In this document: positions 34,373 through 45,727 of the stretch, in pieces
Numbering within the stretch: the stretch's first letter is position 1
Layout of the letters: every line of letters starts with the position of its first letter
Assembly: GCA_951799405.1 (NCBI GenBank)
Contig: OX637359.1
Span: 7,064,201 to 7,128,200, forward strand
DNA length: 64,000 nucleotides
Direction: 5' to 3'
Source: Agapetus fuscipes
Taxonomy: Eukaryota; Arthropoda; Insecta; Trichoptera; Glossosomatidae
Position numbers and translations under genes: made by a program
The notes under the pieces: model-generated
The model's database searches: none
What the model saw: only the letters and a program-made list of their open reading frames with translations
What the model was told of the DNA's origin: nothing

Positions 34373-34669
34373 TTCATGGGATTTTTCTCTAGAAATACAT
34401 AATGTGGTTTTTGCAAATACGATGTTTTGTGTCAGAGGGCTTGATGTAAGTAATTTCACAGCAAATTGATACAATAGATTTTTCAGTGGTTTTCTAAAGT
34501 AGTTCTTATCACAAATGAATCCTTTGAGCTATTTTTGCAAGCCGTGGTCATATTTATTAATATAATTAAATTCTTGATTCTACATTGCAGGTGACTTGAA
34601 CCAGTATTAAGCTGAGCACTCCTCGCACCGTATATGCTTTGATTCATAAAGAAATTTCAAGGAAATAAA

Positions 34670-37600
34670 ATGGTTCTGAAAATCCTAAAGTTGTCCTTGT
34701 ATGTTGGTGTACTTGCAATTGTTTTGCATGGATTACTCCCTCATCGCGTCTTTACACCATATTCGTAAGTATTTTATACCAATGTTCATTAAAATATAAA
34801 AATTAAGGAATGGCAAAAAAATAAAGTGGAAAGACGCCTGAATTAAGGGAAGTTCGAGTGGTGCAATCCTCCCAAGGTTTTCCAAAAAAAATCCTTCGGA
34901 GGCCCTACAGAATGTAACTTTTTTGCAACTTTTTTTTTTTTTTTTTTTCATTTTTTCAATGAATTTGCAAAAACCATTTCAACGTCAATTTCTTTGTCTC
35001 TGATCATCATCAAACTTCAAAAAATCTATTTCGAGGATAATCTTCAGCTTTTCTGATATTCTATAATCTATAATCTAAGCTGCAAGGATATGTTAACATT
35101 TAAGGCTCATATAAAATGCATGCCTACAGACAGGCACATGTAGGTTCGCGCCTATACATTCTGCATGTGTGCATACAAATGAAGAAAACCTCACATGGAC
35201 ATAAACCTTGCAACTCCTGCCGCTGTTCCCTGAACCGGGGTGGCATTGGCAAAAGTGAACTGATTTTTACAGCACGGGTGGTCAGCCTCGTATCAGTCAA
35301 GGAGTTAATTTGTTCATTTGCAATCATTTGCATTTCATTTGTTCATTTGCAATCAGTTAATTTGGTCTAAATCTGCTGAGCGGCTTATCCAGGCATAAAA
35401 AACAATTTTATATGAAAAAAATGTTTGTTCACTGAACACCAAACTTCACAGAAAATAATCCCAAAATTATTTCACATGTTTCATAAAAAAAACAGTAAAA
35501 TCGGTTGAGTGGCACACTACCGGCAGAAACCGGAGCCAAAACACAAATTAAAGAACAGGTAAGAAGAGTTACCACAATGTTTGGAGAGCGTGCATTTGCA
35601 GTTGCTGGTCCTCTGGCCTGTAACCACCTGCCTCATCATGTGAGAGAGCTAGAGGAACATGGAAAGTTACGAAATGCACTGAAGACAACAAATTTCTGGC
35701 ATCATTTACACAAGCACCCTTGGAGTGACTACATCACAAAATGGCGCTATAAAGAAATCATCAACTCATCATCATCACCAACATGTTTACATCTGCACTA
35801 CTAATCTACACCTATAGCGTAATTTCTTGCTGCGTTTTCTCCGAAGGGGTTGCATGTGGCGAGTGACCAACTGAGCTATCGACCCAACCTACCTAATACC
35901 TTTTAATAAATTTAATTTTGTTTCAATTTATAATTTTTGGATGAAATTTTTCAAGCAAAACACTGTTTATTTTCACTATAGACTTTATTTAAAAGATTAA
36001 AATCTTTAAAACAAAATTACGAACGTTTTCGACCTAGAAGGTCATCATCAGGTAGGTCATCATAAATTTAATTTTATTTATAGAGTGCACATTTTTTCTC
36101 ATGGCTATTTTGTCATTTCAGAATACAGACAGCTGTCAAGTTGGAAGGTCCATATGCCTTGAATACTTTACTGAATGATGCTGAACACCTGTTTAGTGGG
36201 ATGATCAAGGGCCCAGAAAACCTGGTGGAAATCAACGGAGAAATCTACACGGGACTTCACGGAGGAAATGTAGTAAAACTTAAGGATAAACAAGTCATCA
36301 AAGTTGCTAAATTTGGAGAGTCCTGTGGTAAACATACTTTGCTGATATCCTATCGAATTTTAATCTGAAGAATCCATAATCTGAGCAGCAAAATATATTA
36401 ACATTTAAAATTCATCATACATGCATGCCCACAAACAGACACATCTATAATAATCTATAATCTAAGTTGCGAGGATATATTCATTCAAAGCTCTCAGATG
36501 TATGCCCACAAACAAACACGTGTAGTTCGCGCTTACAAATGCTGATTGTGTACTTACAAATAAAATCGAAACCTCAAATGAACATAAGCCCTGCAACTCT
36601 TGCCGACATTCCCTGAAACAGGGGTGACATTGGCAAAGTGAACCATTTTTTACAGTATGGGTGGTCAACCTCATACCAACCTATAAGTCAAGGAATACAC
36701 ATGAAAGTTCAAATTAAAGTCCAAACCTCAAATGAACATAAACTCTGAAACTTTTGCTGACCTTCCCTGAGACGAGGGTGGCATTGCCAAAGTGAATGAT
36801 TTTTTACAGTATGGATGGTCAGCCTCATAGCAACCTATAAGTCGAGGAAATGGTGTGTGATAATATGTAATTTTCAAATGATTTATTCGGTGAACTTTTT
36901 TAAAAATCCTGAAAACAGTTATCTATAATTTAAATTGCAGACATATTACATTTAAGATTCATATTACACACATTCCCATAATCAGACACATATAAGTTTG
37001 CCCTTACACATGGCACATGTGGACTTACAACATAAAAATCCAATCTCAAATGAACATATATGCTCTGAAACTCTTGCCGACCTTCCTGAAACAAGTGTGG
37101 CATTGGCAATGTGAACCATTTTTTACAGTATGGGTGGTCTTCTTCATACCAACCTTTTAGTCAAGTTCCCATAGAATAAAAGATTTCATAAATATTCAAA
37201 CACGTGTAAACAGAAAAATGTACACCATGAATAATATTGTCATTTTTGTAGATGGGATATGGCAAGAAGAGAAATGTGGTCGGCCATTTGGCTTGGCCGC
37301 AGGTCAGCCTGGAAAACTGTATGTAGCCGATGCGTATTATGGTATTTGGGAAGTTGACATAGAGAATGGCAACACTAAATGTCTGGTGTCCAAAGATACA
37401 GTCATAGACGGCAAGGTGCCGAGGATTTTCAACAGTGTTGCCGTGTCCAAAGATGGAGATTTATACTGGACTGACTCCTCCACTGATGTTGGAATTCAAG
37501 ATGGCGTGATTGCAGTTTTCTTAGATGGCAGTGGAAGGTAACCAAGGAAACATCTCATCATTTCAGTAGACCTGTTATTTTAATGTTTCAATAGCCTCAG

Positions 37601-40600
37601 GTAAAGAAGTTATTTAGCAAAGAATGATCAATGTTGACGAAGTTGTGGTTTGCGATGACAAATTCATTTAAAGATGTGTCTCTCGTTCAATGAAGAAACA
37701 CAAATTAAATTTTCAGAAATAATTGTTGTTCTTTGTGATTGAAGAGTACAGGTACATGAGGTGATTTTGATATCACATCTTTGATCTTGACCAAAAAATA
37801 TATTTTGAACAATTCACGTCTTCATGCTTCCTTGTCAAAAAAGAAGCACGTCTCATGATTATGTCGGATACGACTTCTATGAAATGTAGAGAAGTAACAG
37901 CACGGCTTGTAAATTCCGTTTTTTAATTCTTTACTAAAACGGTCTAAAACTAATTGCTTATTAAGTAAGTACTTGGTTGTACATTGTATATTTTAATCTG
38001 GCATGAAAAAAACATACTCATATCAAACATATTTTACAGACTGATGAAACATTCAATGGAGAAAAATAGCAGCGAGGTCCTACTGAAGGATCTGTACTTC
38101 CCGACTGGTGTCATTCTGTCTCCGCAAGAAGACTTTGTAGTGATGTCCGAGATGGTTACTAGTCGCCTGTTGAAGTATTACATCTCTGGACCTAAAACAG
38201 GATCAACTGAAGTGTTCCTGGATGGCCTTCCAGGTACAAGTCAATTACATATGTCATCACTTCTCATAAAGGTCCTAAACACTAAAATCAAGTGAAAATC
38301 AAGTGATAAACACCAAAATGATTTCCCATTTCGGTGTTTATTTTTTTTAACCTTAAATTAAAAAAAACAATGCTTGGGAAAAAACGGAGTGATAGGGTGA
38401 GGAATGATTTTGTAAGAGAAGAATGTGGTGCAAGAAAAAGTGTGAAAGTGAAGTTTAAAAGAAGTTTGTTAAGATGGTTTGGGCATATGGAGAGAATGAA
38501 TGAGGAAAGTTTGACGAAGAAAGTATACGTTGCAAAAATTGATGGATGTCGTGGTAGAGGAAGACTGAATGGTATGGATGGACCAAATATCCGAAATTGC
38601 GAATGAATGGAATATCCAGAGTCATAATAAAAGAAGAGCCTGTATGAAAAAGGTTATGACTCTGGAGGAAATGAAAGAAGTATGCAAGGACAGAAAGAAA
38701 TGGCGGTTGATCTGAAATGTTGGCGGCTAGGGTTTGTTAAATTGTAATTTGTTTTCTGTTTAGTTTTGATAATATTATTATTTACTGATTTATAAAATGT
38801 AATTTGTTGTGTATGTTCCTTGACTTATAGGTTGGTTTGCGGCTGACCACCCATGCTATAAAAATGGTTCACTTTGCCAATGTCACCCCTGTTACAGGGA
38901 AGGACGGCAAGAGTTGCAGGGTGTATGTCCATTTTAGATTTGGTTTTTATGTTGTAGGTTCACATGAGGCATGTGCAAGCGTGAACTTGTACGTGTCTGG
39001 TTGTGAGAGTGCATGTAATGTGAATCTCTAATGTAACATATCTTTGCAACTTAGATTAGATTCACTGTGTAAACCACCAAACCCTGAAAAATAGATTAGA
39101 TTAGATGCAAAGCTTACTCAGCCTTCACAAGAAATGAGTACCAGCCCCCTTGGGAGCTGGGAAAACCCCCACTTCACTGAAGTGAATGGCGTAAGGCCGG
39201 CCCCCTTACCTGTAAAAATAAATAGGTTCACTCGCCATATGAGACTCCTTCGGGGATAACGCGGCAAGCACACTTTATGTGTAGGTAGAATTATAAGGTA
39301 TGTCAATGTATGTGTAGCTTAGCTGCGTTTAGTCCTAGCCGCCAACAATAAGATCAACCACCATTTCTTTCTGTTCTTACAGACTTCTTTCATTTGATCC
39401 AGAGTCATAACCTTCTTCTTACATGCTTTTCTTTTATTATGACTCCCATTCATTGGGAATTTCAGAAATTTGGTTCATCCATACCTTTCTCGGTCTTCCT
39501 CTACCACGACATCCATCTATTCTTGCAACATATACTTTCTTTGGCAGTCTTTCATCATTCATTCTCTCCATCTGTCCAAACCATCTTAACAAACTTCTTT
39601 TAATCTACACTTTCACACTTATCGGACTATTTAAGGAAAATAAAATATTTTTTATGCAGGATTTCCTGACAAGCTGCGTGCATTCGGGGACCTGCTCCTC
39701 GTTCCTCTGGTGCATGCCCGGGACTCTTCAGAGCCCGTCATGTTCCAGTACGTGGCGCCGCACACACTGGTCAGGGAGCTGGTGTACCGCACACTCGCGC
39801 TGCTGGACTACACGTGCAAGCTGCTGCATGATGCGCTCAAGGTCGGCGTGTTTCAGAAAATGCAGCACACGGTGAGACAATATTGTTTATTTTGTAACAA
39901 GTCTATGCTATTACAAATGGTGAGATTACTTAAAGGTGTACTGTGATTTTTTATCTATGGAGTTCTTTCGCAAGTGCTAGCAAGCTTCGACTTGGATTGA
40001 TATCCAAGCTCAAGGAATTTAGCAAAATAGCACTTTAAAAGATGTAGGAGAAGTATTGCAGGTGTCTTGATAAACCTTCCATTATTTACATATCGCCACA
40101 GTTCCATAGGTTGAACAGATTAAGTACAACCAATTGAAGACTACACGCTGCCTTAGTTCTTGTTTGCCATATACGCCATTGAGAAAATTTTACATGAGCA
40201 ATGTTTGCATGTGTACTGGACCAATGTGTCTTGTGAAAACAATAAATTTATTTAAAAAAGGTTTAAAAGAACTCTCACATTATCGAGTTTTACGGTTTTT
40301 CTTAGCTCAGATTGTGTAGAATTTGATTCTTAAGACAACTGCATGAAAAGTCATATTTGACAAGATTGGCGTATACGGCAAACAAGAACTGGGGGAGCGT
40401 ACAGGGGAAGAACAAGGAATGCCACTTGAAGAATATTTTGAGTAAATCAAAAGTTATAAATGTGAAAGTCTGTATGTCTCATGGTTATTGCCTGTCACAA
40501 AGAACCGGATATACCGCCATAAACTGTGATAGTGACTGTTGCTGCATTACAATTTTGCAGAGCTTTAGATGCACACAGATGCCACTAGATAGCATTAGTA

Positions 40601-41812
40601 GATTATTTTCTTATGTTTGCTGACATTCCTTGTTTTTCCTCTGTAGTCTTCACTTATTAAAAATAATTTTGTGACTGTACTGTATCCTGCGGCTGCTCCA
40701 CTAGGGGGGGCTGGTACCTCCATAGATACACCTCCATTGTTTTCTGTACTTGCATATCTCTTTCATTTCTTGAATATTTATCACTTTCTTCATATGTATG
40801 ACTCTTCTCTTATTCTCACTTGCATGTTCCATTCTTTCGCAATCTCATCTATTTGGTCTATCCATTCCTTCCTCGGGTTTTCCCTTCCACGCTTTCCTCT
40901 GACATTTGCCCTGTACACTTTCTTCGTAAGTTGTTTGTCAATCCATTCTTTTAAGGTGTTCAAACCTAACATATTTTTTTGTATTTACATTTCATATTCT
41001 CTTTTATACCAATTTGAAAGAAATTTGTATAAAAATAAGTCTATTCTAAATAATTAAGTACTTAACTATTGTTTTTTTTTAAAAAACCAGGAACCAGCTA
41101 TAATAAAAAAAATAACAAGTCAAGATTATTTCCATGGCTGAAAAATATATTTTGTGGCTCTATTGAGTCTATCATACAATTTTGGTATCAATCCTTTTCA
41201 AACGAGATTCAGATTTAGAATGTGAAGAAAGCTGTAAAATTTCAATGCCCACCTTTTTTTTCTTTTAACTTCCTTGACTTCCTAAGGTTGGTATGCGGCT
41301 GACCACCCATACTGTGAAATAATGGTTCACTTTGCCAATGTCACCCCTGTCTCAGGGAAGGACGGCAAGAGTTGCAGGGCTTATGTTCATTTGAGATGGG
41401 TTTTTATAATGTAGGTCCACATGCGGCATGTGTTAGCGCAAAATTATATATGTCTGCGTGTGGGAATGCATTTGACATAAATCTTAAGTGATATATATCC
41501 TTGCAGCTTAGATTAGATTAGAACATAGTTTGTTTTTACAAATTATCACATCTACAAGGCTGTCACATACATCTTGATTTACGTTTTTCTTTCCAGATTG
41601 GACATTTTGAGAGTGTATCTCAATTTGCTCCAAAACGAGTCACCATCTTGGTTGTCAACTGGAACGGTGAGGTGGTGGACTCTCTGCACAACTTAGATTC
41701 CAGCCTGGAGGCAATTGGGGATGTGCTGGTTTCTGATGATCACCTGTATTTTGGATCTCCATACAACACATACCTGGGAAGAGTCAAAATAAACTTTGAA
41801 ATAAAAAAGTAA
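34670..41812 (+). CDS. APMAP: Adipocyte plasma membrane-associated protein-like (strictosidine synthase-like propeller)
   Basis: Type II membrane protein with a six-bladed beta-propeller related to strictosidine synthase and arylesterase-like proteins; the insect substrate is not established. Six exons: 34670-34764, 36122-36327, 37252-37537, 38040-38233, 39660-39871, 41597-41812, joining in phase to 1209 nt, 402 aa, close to the usual 410-420. Residues 8-25 form the signal anchor (LSLYVGVLAIVLHGLLPH). Family blocks in order: GPENLVEINGEIYTGL, CGRPFGLAAGQPGKLYVADAYYGIWEV, GDLYWTDSS, LKDLYFPTGVILSPQEDFVVMSE, LPGFPDKLR. The ATG lies 80 nt into an exon that starts at a likely acceptor (34590), so an upstream non-coding exon is probable. 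Introns are rich in R1, LINE-B and one hammerhead-bearing retroposon. Confidence 0.9.
35061..35305 (-). repeat. R1 copy
   Basis: Runs from CTATAATCTATAATCTAAGC to CGTATCAGTCAAGGAG; subtype shared with 43459-43700. Confidence 0.8.
35545..35750 (+). pseudogene. LINE-D C-terminal relic
   Basis: Encodes FGERAFAVAGPLACNHLPHHV followed by NALKTTNFWHHL, the usual C-terminal end of a LINE ORF2 (GERAFxVAGPxxWNxLP). Confidence 0.75.
35812..35892 (-). repeat. S2 SINE, internally deleted
   Basis: The 3' end (AAGGGGTTGCATGTGGCGAG) is joined directly to the head end (CAACTGAGCTATCGACC). Confidence 0.65.
35920..36061 (-). mobile_element. 142-bp retroposon-like element with hammerhead-like motif
   Basis: Flanked by the 14-bp direct repeat ATAAATTTAATTTT (35906-35919, 36062-36075). 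The motif lies at 36016-36055 on the minus strand: CTGATGA, GACC-TTCTA-GGTC, GAA, AACGTT, then C before GTAAT. Confidence 0.85.
36366..36852 (-). repeat. R1 copy carrying a second R1
   Basis: Outer pieces 36366-36444 and 36703-36852. The inner R1 at 36445-36696 is flanked by ACACAT (36439-36444, 36697-36702). Confidence 0.8.
36915..37165 (-). repeat. R1 copy
   Basis: Diverged full-length copy directly upstream of APMAP exon 3. Confidence 0.75.
38368..39058 (+). repeat. LINE-B 3' end with R1 tail
   Basis: 38368-38710 encodes [40 protein letters not shown] and EIANEWN with breaks. After about 100 bp of 3' UTR it passes into R1 (38815-39058), which ends TTAGATTAGATT. Confidence 0.85.
39108..39330 (+). 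repeat. S2 SINE, head missing
   Basis: From CTTACTCAGCCTTCACAAG to GTGTAGCTTAGCTGCG. Confidence 0.75.
39345..39612 (-). pseudogene. LINE-B C-terminal relic
   Basis: The minus strand encodes the [21 protein letters not shown] region and the NKRKACKKKVMTLDQMKEVCK region with breaks. Confidence 0.75.
40755..40975 (-). pseudogene. LINE-C C-terminal relic
   Basis: An open stretch encodes EWIDKQLTKKVYRANVRGKR then KEWIDQIDEIAKEWNMQVR, related to but distinct from LINE-B. Confidence 0.65.
41270..41522 (+). repeat. R1 copy
   Basis: Begins ACTTCCTTGACTTCCTAAGG and ends CTTAGATTAGATTAG, just before the last APMAP exon. Confidence 0.85.
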
Positions 41813-42425
41813 AGATAACTGCAAATGGACTCATTACATGTAAAATGGAAAGAATCAATGTAACTGCACATCGCCAGGCTAAAGACAGACAATTTTGCTG
41901 TCTATTGAATATGTGCCGAGTCCATTTGTCAGGTGATGAAAGGTCCGCTTTTGGGGTGTTGTGTCCTGTGCCCCACAGGCAGCATTAAAGCGTCAATCTT
42001 AAGAAAAAATATGTGTGACCATGGCAAAAAAAAGCCAAAAAGAAAGGTTTTTTGTTGTTTAATATTTTATTATCCTAATAATTATCTGAAATCACATTTT
42101 TTACACCATTCAATCACAAGCTTTCTTTTTTCAATAAAGGTAAAAAAGTATGATACAAAATTTGTAAAAAGAATACCATGTTTACACTTAAAAAAATTCA
42201 ATAAGTTAAAAATGTGTTCGTTTTTTTTTGTAAAAATGTCTGCTGCAATTTTAGAGCACCTCTAGTAGCAGTATTTACTTCCAATGCATCTATGCTCTTT
42301 CTCACTTGCTTACTTTCAATGCGTCTTTCCCCCTACCTCTTGAAAATCGTTTAGTGACAGCTAAAATGCCGCTAGGAATGCTATCCAAATTGTTCCACAG
42401 TTCTTTTATTTTATTTTAAATATTA
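41813..42425. other. APMAP 3' flank
   Basis: Probable 3' UTR. An AATAAA lies near 42135, but the true cleavage site cannot be read from the sequence. Confidence 0.4.
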
Positions 42426-42637
42426 GCAGTGCTATTCTTAACATTTTGATCTTCCATTGAGCCCACGCTTTGCCAAATCTAGGTTCTTGTACACTTAGGC
42501 TAAAGTCTGATGTTCAACGAACAAGCAAATCTAACCTGCAAATGTATGTAGATTTCTCTTAATCCTGCTTTGAGCCCAGACTAGTTAGTCCCACGATCAA
42601 ACCTCGATGATCAAATTATCAAGTAAGAATAGCACTG
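42426..42637. mobile_element. MITE of the GTGCTATTCTTA family
   Basis: The ends AGTGCTATTCTTA and TAAGAATAGCACT are inverted. The interior again has GAGCCCACGCTTTG and its partial inverse. Confidence 0.7.
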
Positions 42638-43009
42638 TTAATTATTCAATTTACAGCTCGGAAAAGCATATTTGATGATCAAAAGTTCCTGTAGGGCATT
42701 AAACCAAAATGAAAAGTGATTAAAGTGATTTACAACTAAATTTATTTATGTGAGTAACCTAAATTTAAAGAAATAAAAACATGGAGTAGGATTTTAAAAG
42801 GATGCAGACTTGTTTTAAGGGAATGCTTTATGTATTTTACTAGTGAATAAATAAATGCTTTGTGAGCTGTATTAAAGGCTAGAGGTTTGATATGTGATAA
42901 TGAAAAGGTATGTGTGATTCAAAATTGGAAATATTTTTGAAAATATGTAGAAAGTAAGAAAACATGAAACAAGAATGCTAAAAAAATGTTGTTAATTTAG
43001 TTGATAGAA

Positions 43010-43207
43010 AATTTGCTTTCAAAGCCAGAGGGCTAGGTTTAATCCCAACTGAGGATATTAGACATGATTTCCTTCAGCAGTGTTTACATACAAATCATAG
43101 AATCGGCAAGGTTTACTTGGCCTTCGTAAGAAATGAGAAACTACTCTTTTGGGCACAGGAAAACCCCACTTTAGTTGGCGTAAAGCTGGTCTGTGAAATA
43201 AATGACA
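43010..43207 (+). repeat. S2 SINE, diverged
   Basis: Recognised by GGTTTAATCCCAAC (decayed B box), ATTTCCTTCAGCAGTGTT, GGTTTACTTGGCCTTCG and TTGGCGTAAAGC in order. Confidence 0.55.
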
Positions 43208-43458
43208 TCTACCGACCATATAGGTAGATAGAAAGCGATAAATCATGGTTACCCGCAAACAACTGATCTGGCGGCCATATGCTCTTCATATTATTTGTAT
43301 GGAGAACATTTTACAGCCTGATTAGCTATTCTTGTGCGGCCATGTTTTATGGATTGCTATCTGCCGATATGATAAGTAGATGTCAAGACTACTGATTTAT
43401 TTACAATAATTATAACTACACAGTTAAAAAATTTTGATCCGATATTACACGAACCATG

Positions 43459-43700
43459 CTCCTTGACTGATAGGTTGGTATGAGGCTGACCACCCGTGCT
43501 GTAAAAATCGGTTTACTTTTGCCAATGCCACCCCGGTTCAGGGAACGGCGGCAGGAGTTGCAAGGTTTATGTTCATGGTTTTGTTTATTTGTATGCACAC
43601 ATGCAGAATGTGTAGGCGCGAACCTACATGTGCCTGTCTGTGAGCATGCATTTAATATGAGCCTTAAATGTTAACATATCTTTGCAGCTTAGATTATAGA
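43459..43700 (+). repeat. R1 copy inside a foldback
   Basis: Starts GCTCCTTGACTGATAGG and ends TTAGATTATAGATAG. Interrupts the left arm of the surrounding palindrome. Confidence 0.85.
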
Positions 43701-43825
43701 TAGATAATAAGAGAACTTACATTATTCTCGATGTTTCGTTAGCGGCATAGCTAACGTCTTCAAAAGACACCCTCTCTGAACTATGACTGAGATGAACTTG
43801 AGAATGTCGTCGTGCAGAGAGGGTG

Positions 43826-43867
43826 TCTCCTGAAGACGTTAGCTACGTCGCTAACGAAACGTCGAGA
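43826..43867 (+). ncRNA. Hammerhead-ribozyme-like motif, second sequence class
   Basis: Stem I TCTC (43826-43829) with GAGA (43864-43867); core CTGAAGA (43830-43836); stem II GTTAGC-TACGTC-GCTAAC (43838-43855); GAA (43856-43858); self-complementary ACGT (43859-43862); C43863, giving a GTC cleavage triplet. One extra C lies between core and stem II. The mirror copy at 43726-43767 on the minus strand has C3 changed to T. Confidence 0.5.
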
Positions 43868-44336
43868 ATAATGTACTTAAGTTCTCTCATAAAGGTTTGG
43901 TAATATCCGAACAATTTTTTTTAACTGCGTAGTTATAATTATTGTAAATATGTCAAACGACCGTAATTCCAACCTAAATCTAACAAGACTACTGATACTG
44001 GTCTAAATGGTTGCATAAATGAATATTGAGTAAAAATGCAGAAATATTTTTGTATATTGAAATAATGTCTCATCTCAACTATCCAGTGTTTTTAGATTTA
44101 ATTACATATTGATATTAAACCTTAGTCACTATTTTTATCCATTTTCCAAAGCTGATACATTTGTATTTTACATTTTTGTAACTTGTAATCCACAAACTTG
44201 TTGCACATTTAAAAAATGAAAAATTTCAAGTGGAGTCCATACATTCAAATAGGGGATAAAATGTGATGTCACTTTGCCGGGTTTCTGGGCATTTGTGATT
44301 GATTGAATTGTCGTAAATCTGATATCCATTTTGCTG

Positions 44337-44573
44337 GTAAGAGGCTGACTCCCCCATTTTGTAACAGCTTGGTTCACTTTTGCCAATGCCACCCTGGTTT
44401 CAGGGAAAGGTGGCAGGAGTTGCAAGATTTATGTTCATTAGTGGTTTGGTTTATTTTGTAAGTACACATGCAGCATGTGTAAGCATGCTGCATGAGTTCC
44501 CACTCACATGTGCCTGCTTGTGGGCACGCATGAGTCTTAAATGTCCAGTATATCTTTGCAACTTAGATTATAG
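44337..44573 (+). repeat. R1 copy, 5' end altered
   Basis: Begins at GCTGGTAAGAGGCTGAC and ends TTAGATTATAGATC. Nearby 44580-44640 is unremarkable. Confidence 0.75.
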
Positions 44574-44589
44574 ATCATAGACTATGTGC

Positions 44590-45727
44590 GACACCCGAGG
44601 GAAATTTGGAATGTGCGGACTCCATTGAAAAAGTTCAACCAGATTTGTAGGCAATGCCATCTATCTATTTGCATAAAAAACTACTTTACAAAATAATATC
44701 TAGTGATATTTTTATGAATATAGTAGGTAAGCATTTCATTAGGTACAGCGTAATTATTTGCATGATTTTTTTTTAATAAATGTCTTTTACATTTTATAAT
44801 ATTAATTCCTTACACCTATGTGATTATTTGTACCTATCATTGTTATTATTGTTGTGGTGTGGGATTATTATTTGTTATTGGCAACACTTCTTTAAAAAAA
44901 CCACAGTCTTTAATTGTGAGCTTTTATTATATCCCTAACAAGATTTCAAGTTTATGACATAATTTTTCTTTTGTACATGAATGTATTTTTAATAAAATTA
45001 CAACTGAATATATTTTTTATGTTGCCACTACGAAACACCATCACAGAACTGACAAATAAAGTCATGATACCATAAAGGAAACATAAAGGAAAATGAGAAT
45101 ATGAATTGGTAGCCTTGCATTTACAGATGTACAAGGCTTAAACTGAATTTAGACTATAGCTAAATGAGGGCACTGTTATGGCTTTCCAGTCTTCAAACTG
45201 ATAAAATCAATAAGTTTTATTTTGTTTTTTTCAACAAAATACCTCTTAAATTTTGTCACTTCAGCTGACACCACATTGAACTATAAAAAGTGTCATTTCC
45301 CGAGATTTTCCAATTTTTACCAAATTCAGTTTGATCCATGTTGAACCGCACCCAATACATTAAAATTTAAAAGTGTTGTGAAACATTTTCCCCGCTAATT
45401 TTAGGGAATTAGCATCTGATTTTTTTATCACTGTCAACTTTTTCCCTAATTTTAGGGAATCAGAATTTTATAGATTTGCTTTGATTCATGGGATTTTGAA
45501 TGTCATTTGAATTCATTTTTTAAATTTAAACAAATTGCAGAATCATAGACAATAAGCTACCTACAATATTTTTTACAGTATTTCCGTAAGTTTATTCTTC
45601 TATGATTTTTTTTTAATAACAATAATACTACATTGTAGATGTGACTTATTTAAATATAAAGCTAATGGACTGTCAGTCGCCTTGTCAATGTGGCGAGATG
45701 TGCAAGGTGAAGACTCTCGACGCATCG
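44590..45727. other. Presenilin 3' flank and intergenic AT-rich sequence
   Basis: About 75 bp at 45121-45195 (ACAGATGTACAAGGCTTAAA onward) recur at 54299-54370. The remainder shows nothing recognisable. Confidence 0.45.

Larger units (their letters stand above)
43398..43956. mobile_element. Foldback element with hammerhead-like motif, split by R1
   Basis: The outer arms match as inverses (ACAATAATTATAACTACACAG at 43398 onward; CTGCGTAGTTATAATTATTG near 43925). The left arm is interrupted by R1 43459-43700; without it the arms are about 135 bp. The loop between them is about 30 bp. Confidence 0.8.

Noticed and set aside
36016..36055. Perfect stem I in every hammerhead-like copy
   Set aside because: Only the plus half at 29361-29401 and the motif at 43826-43867 pair fully next to the core; others have mismatches, so activity is not claimed for all.
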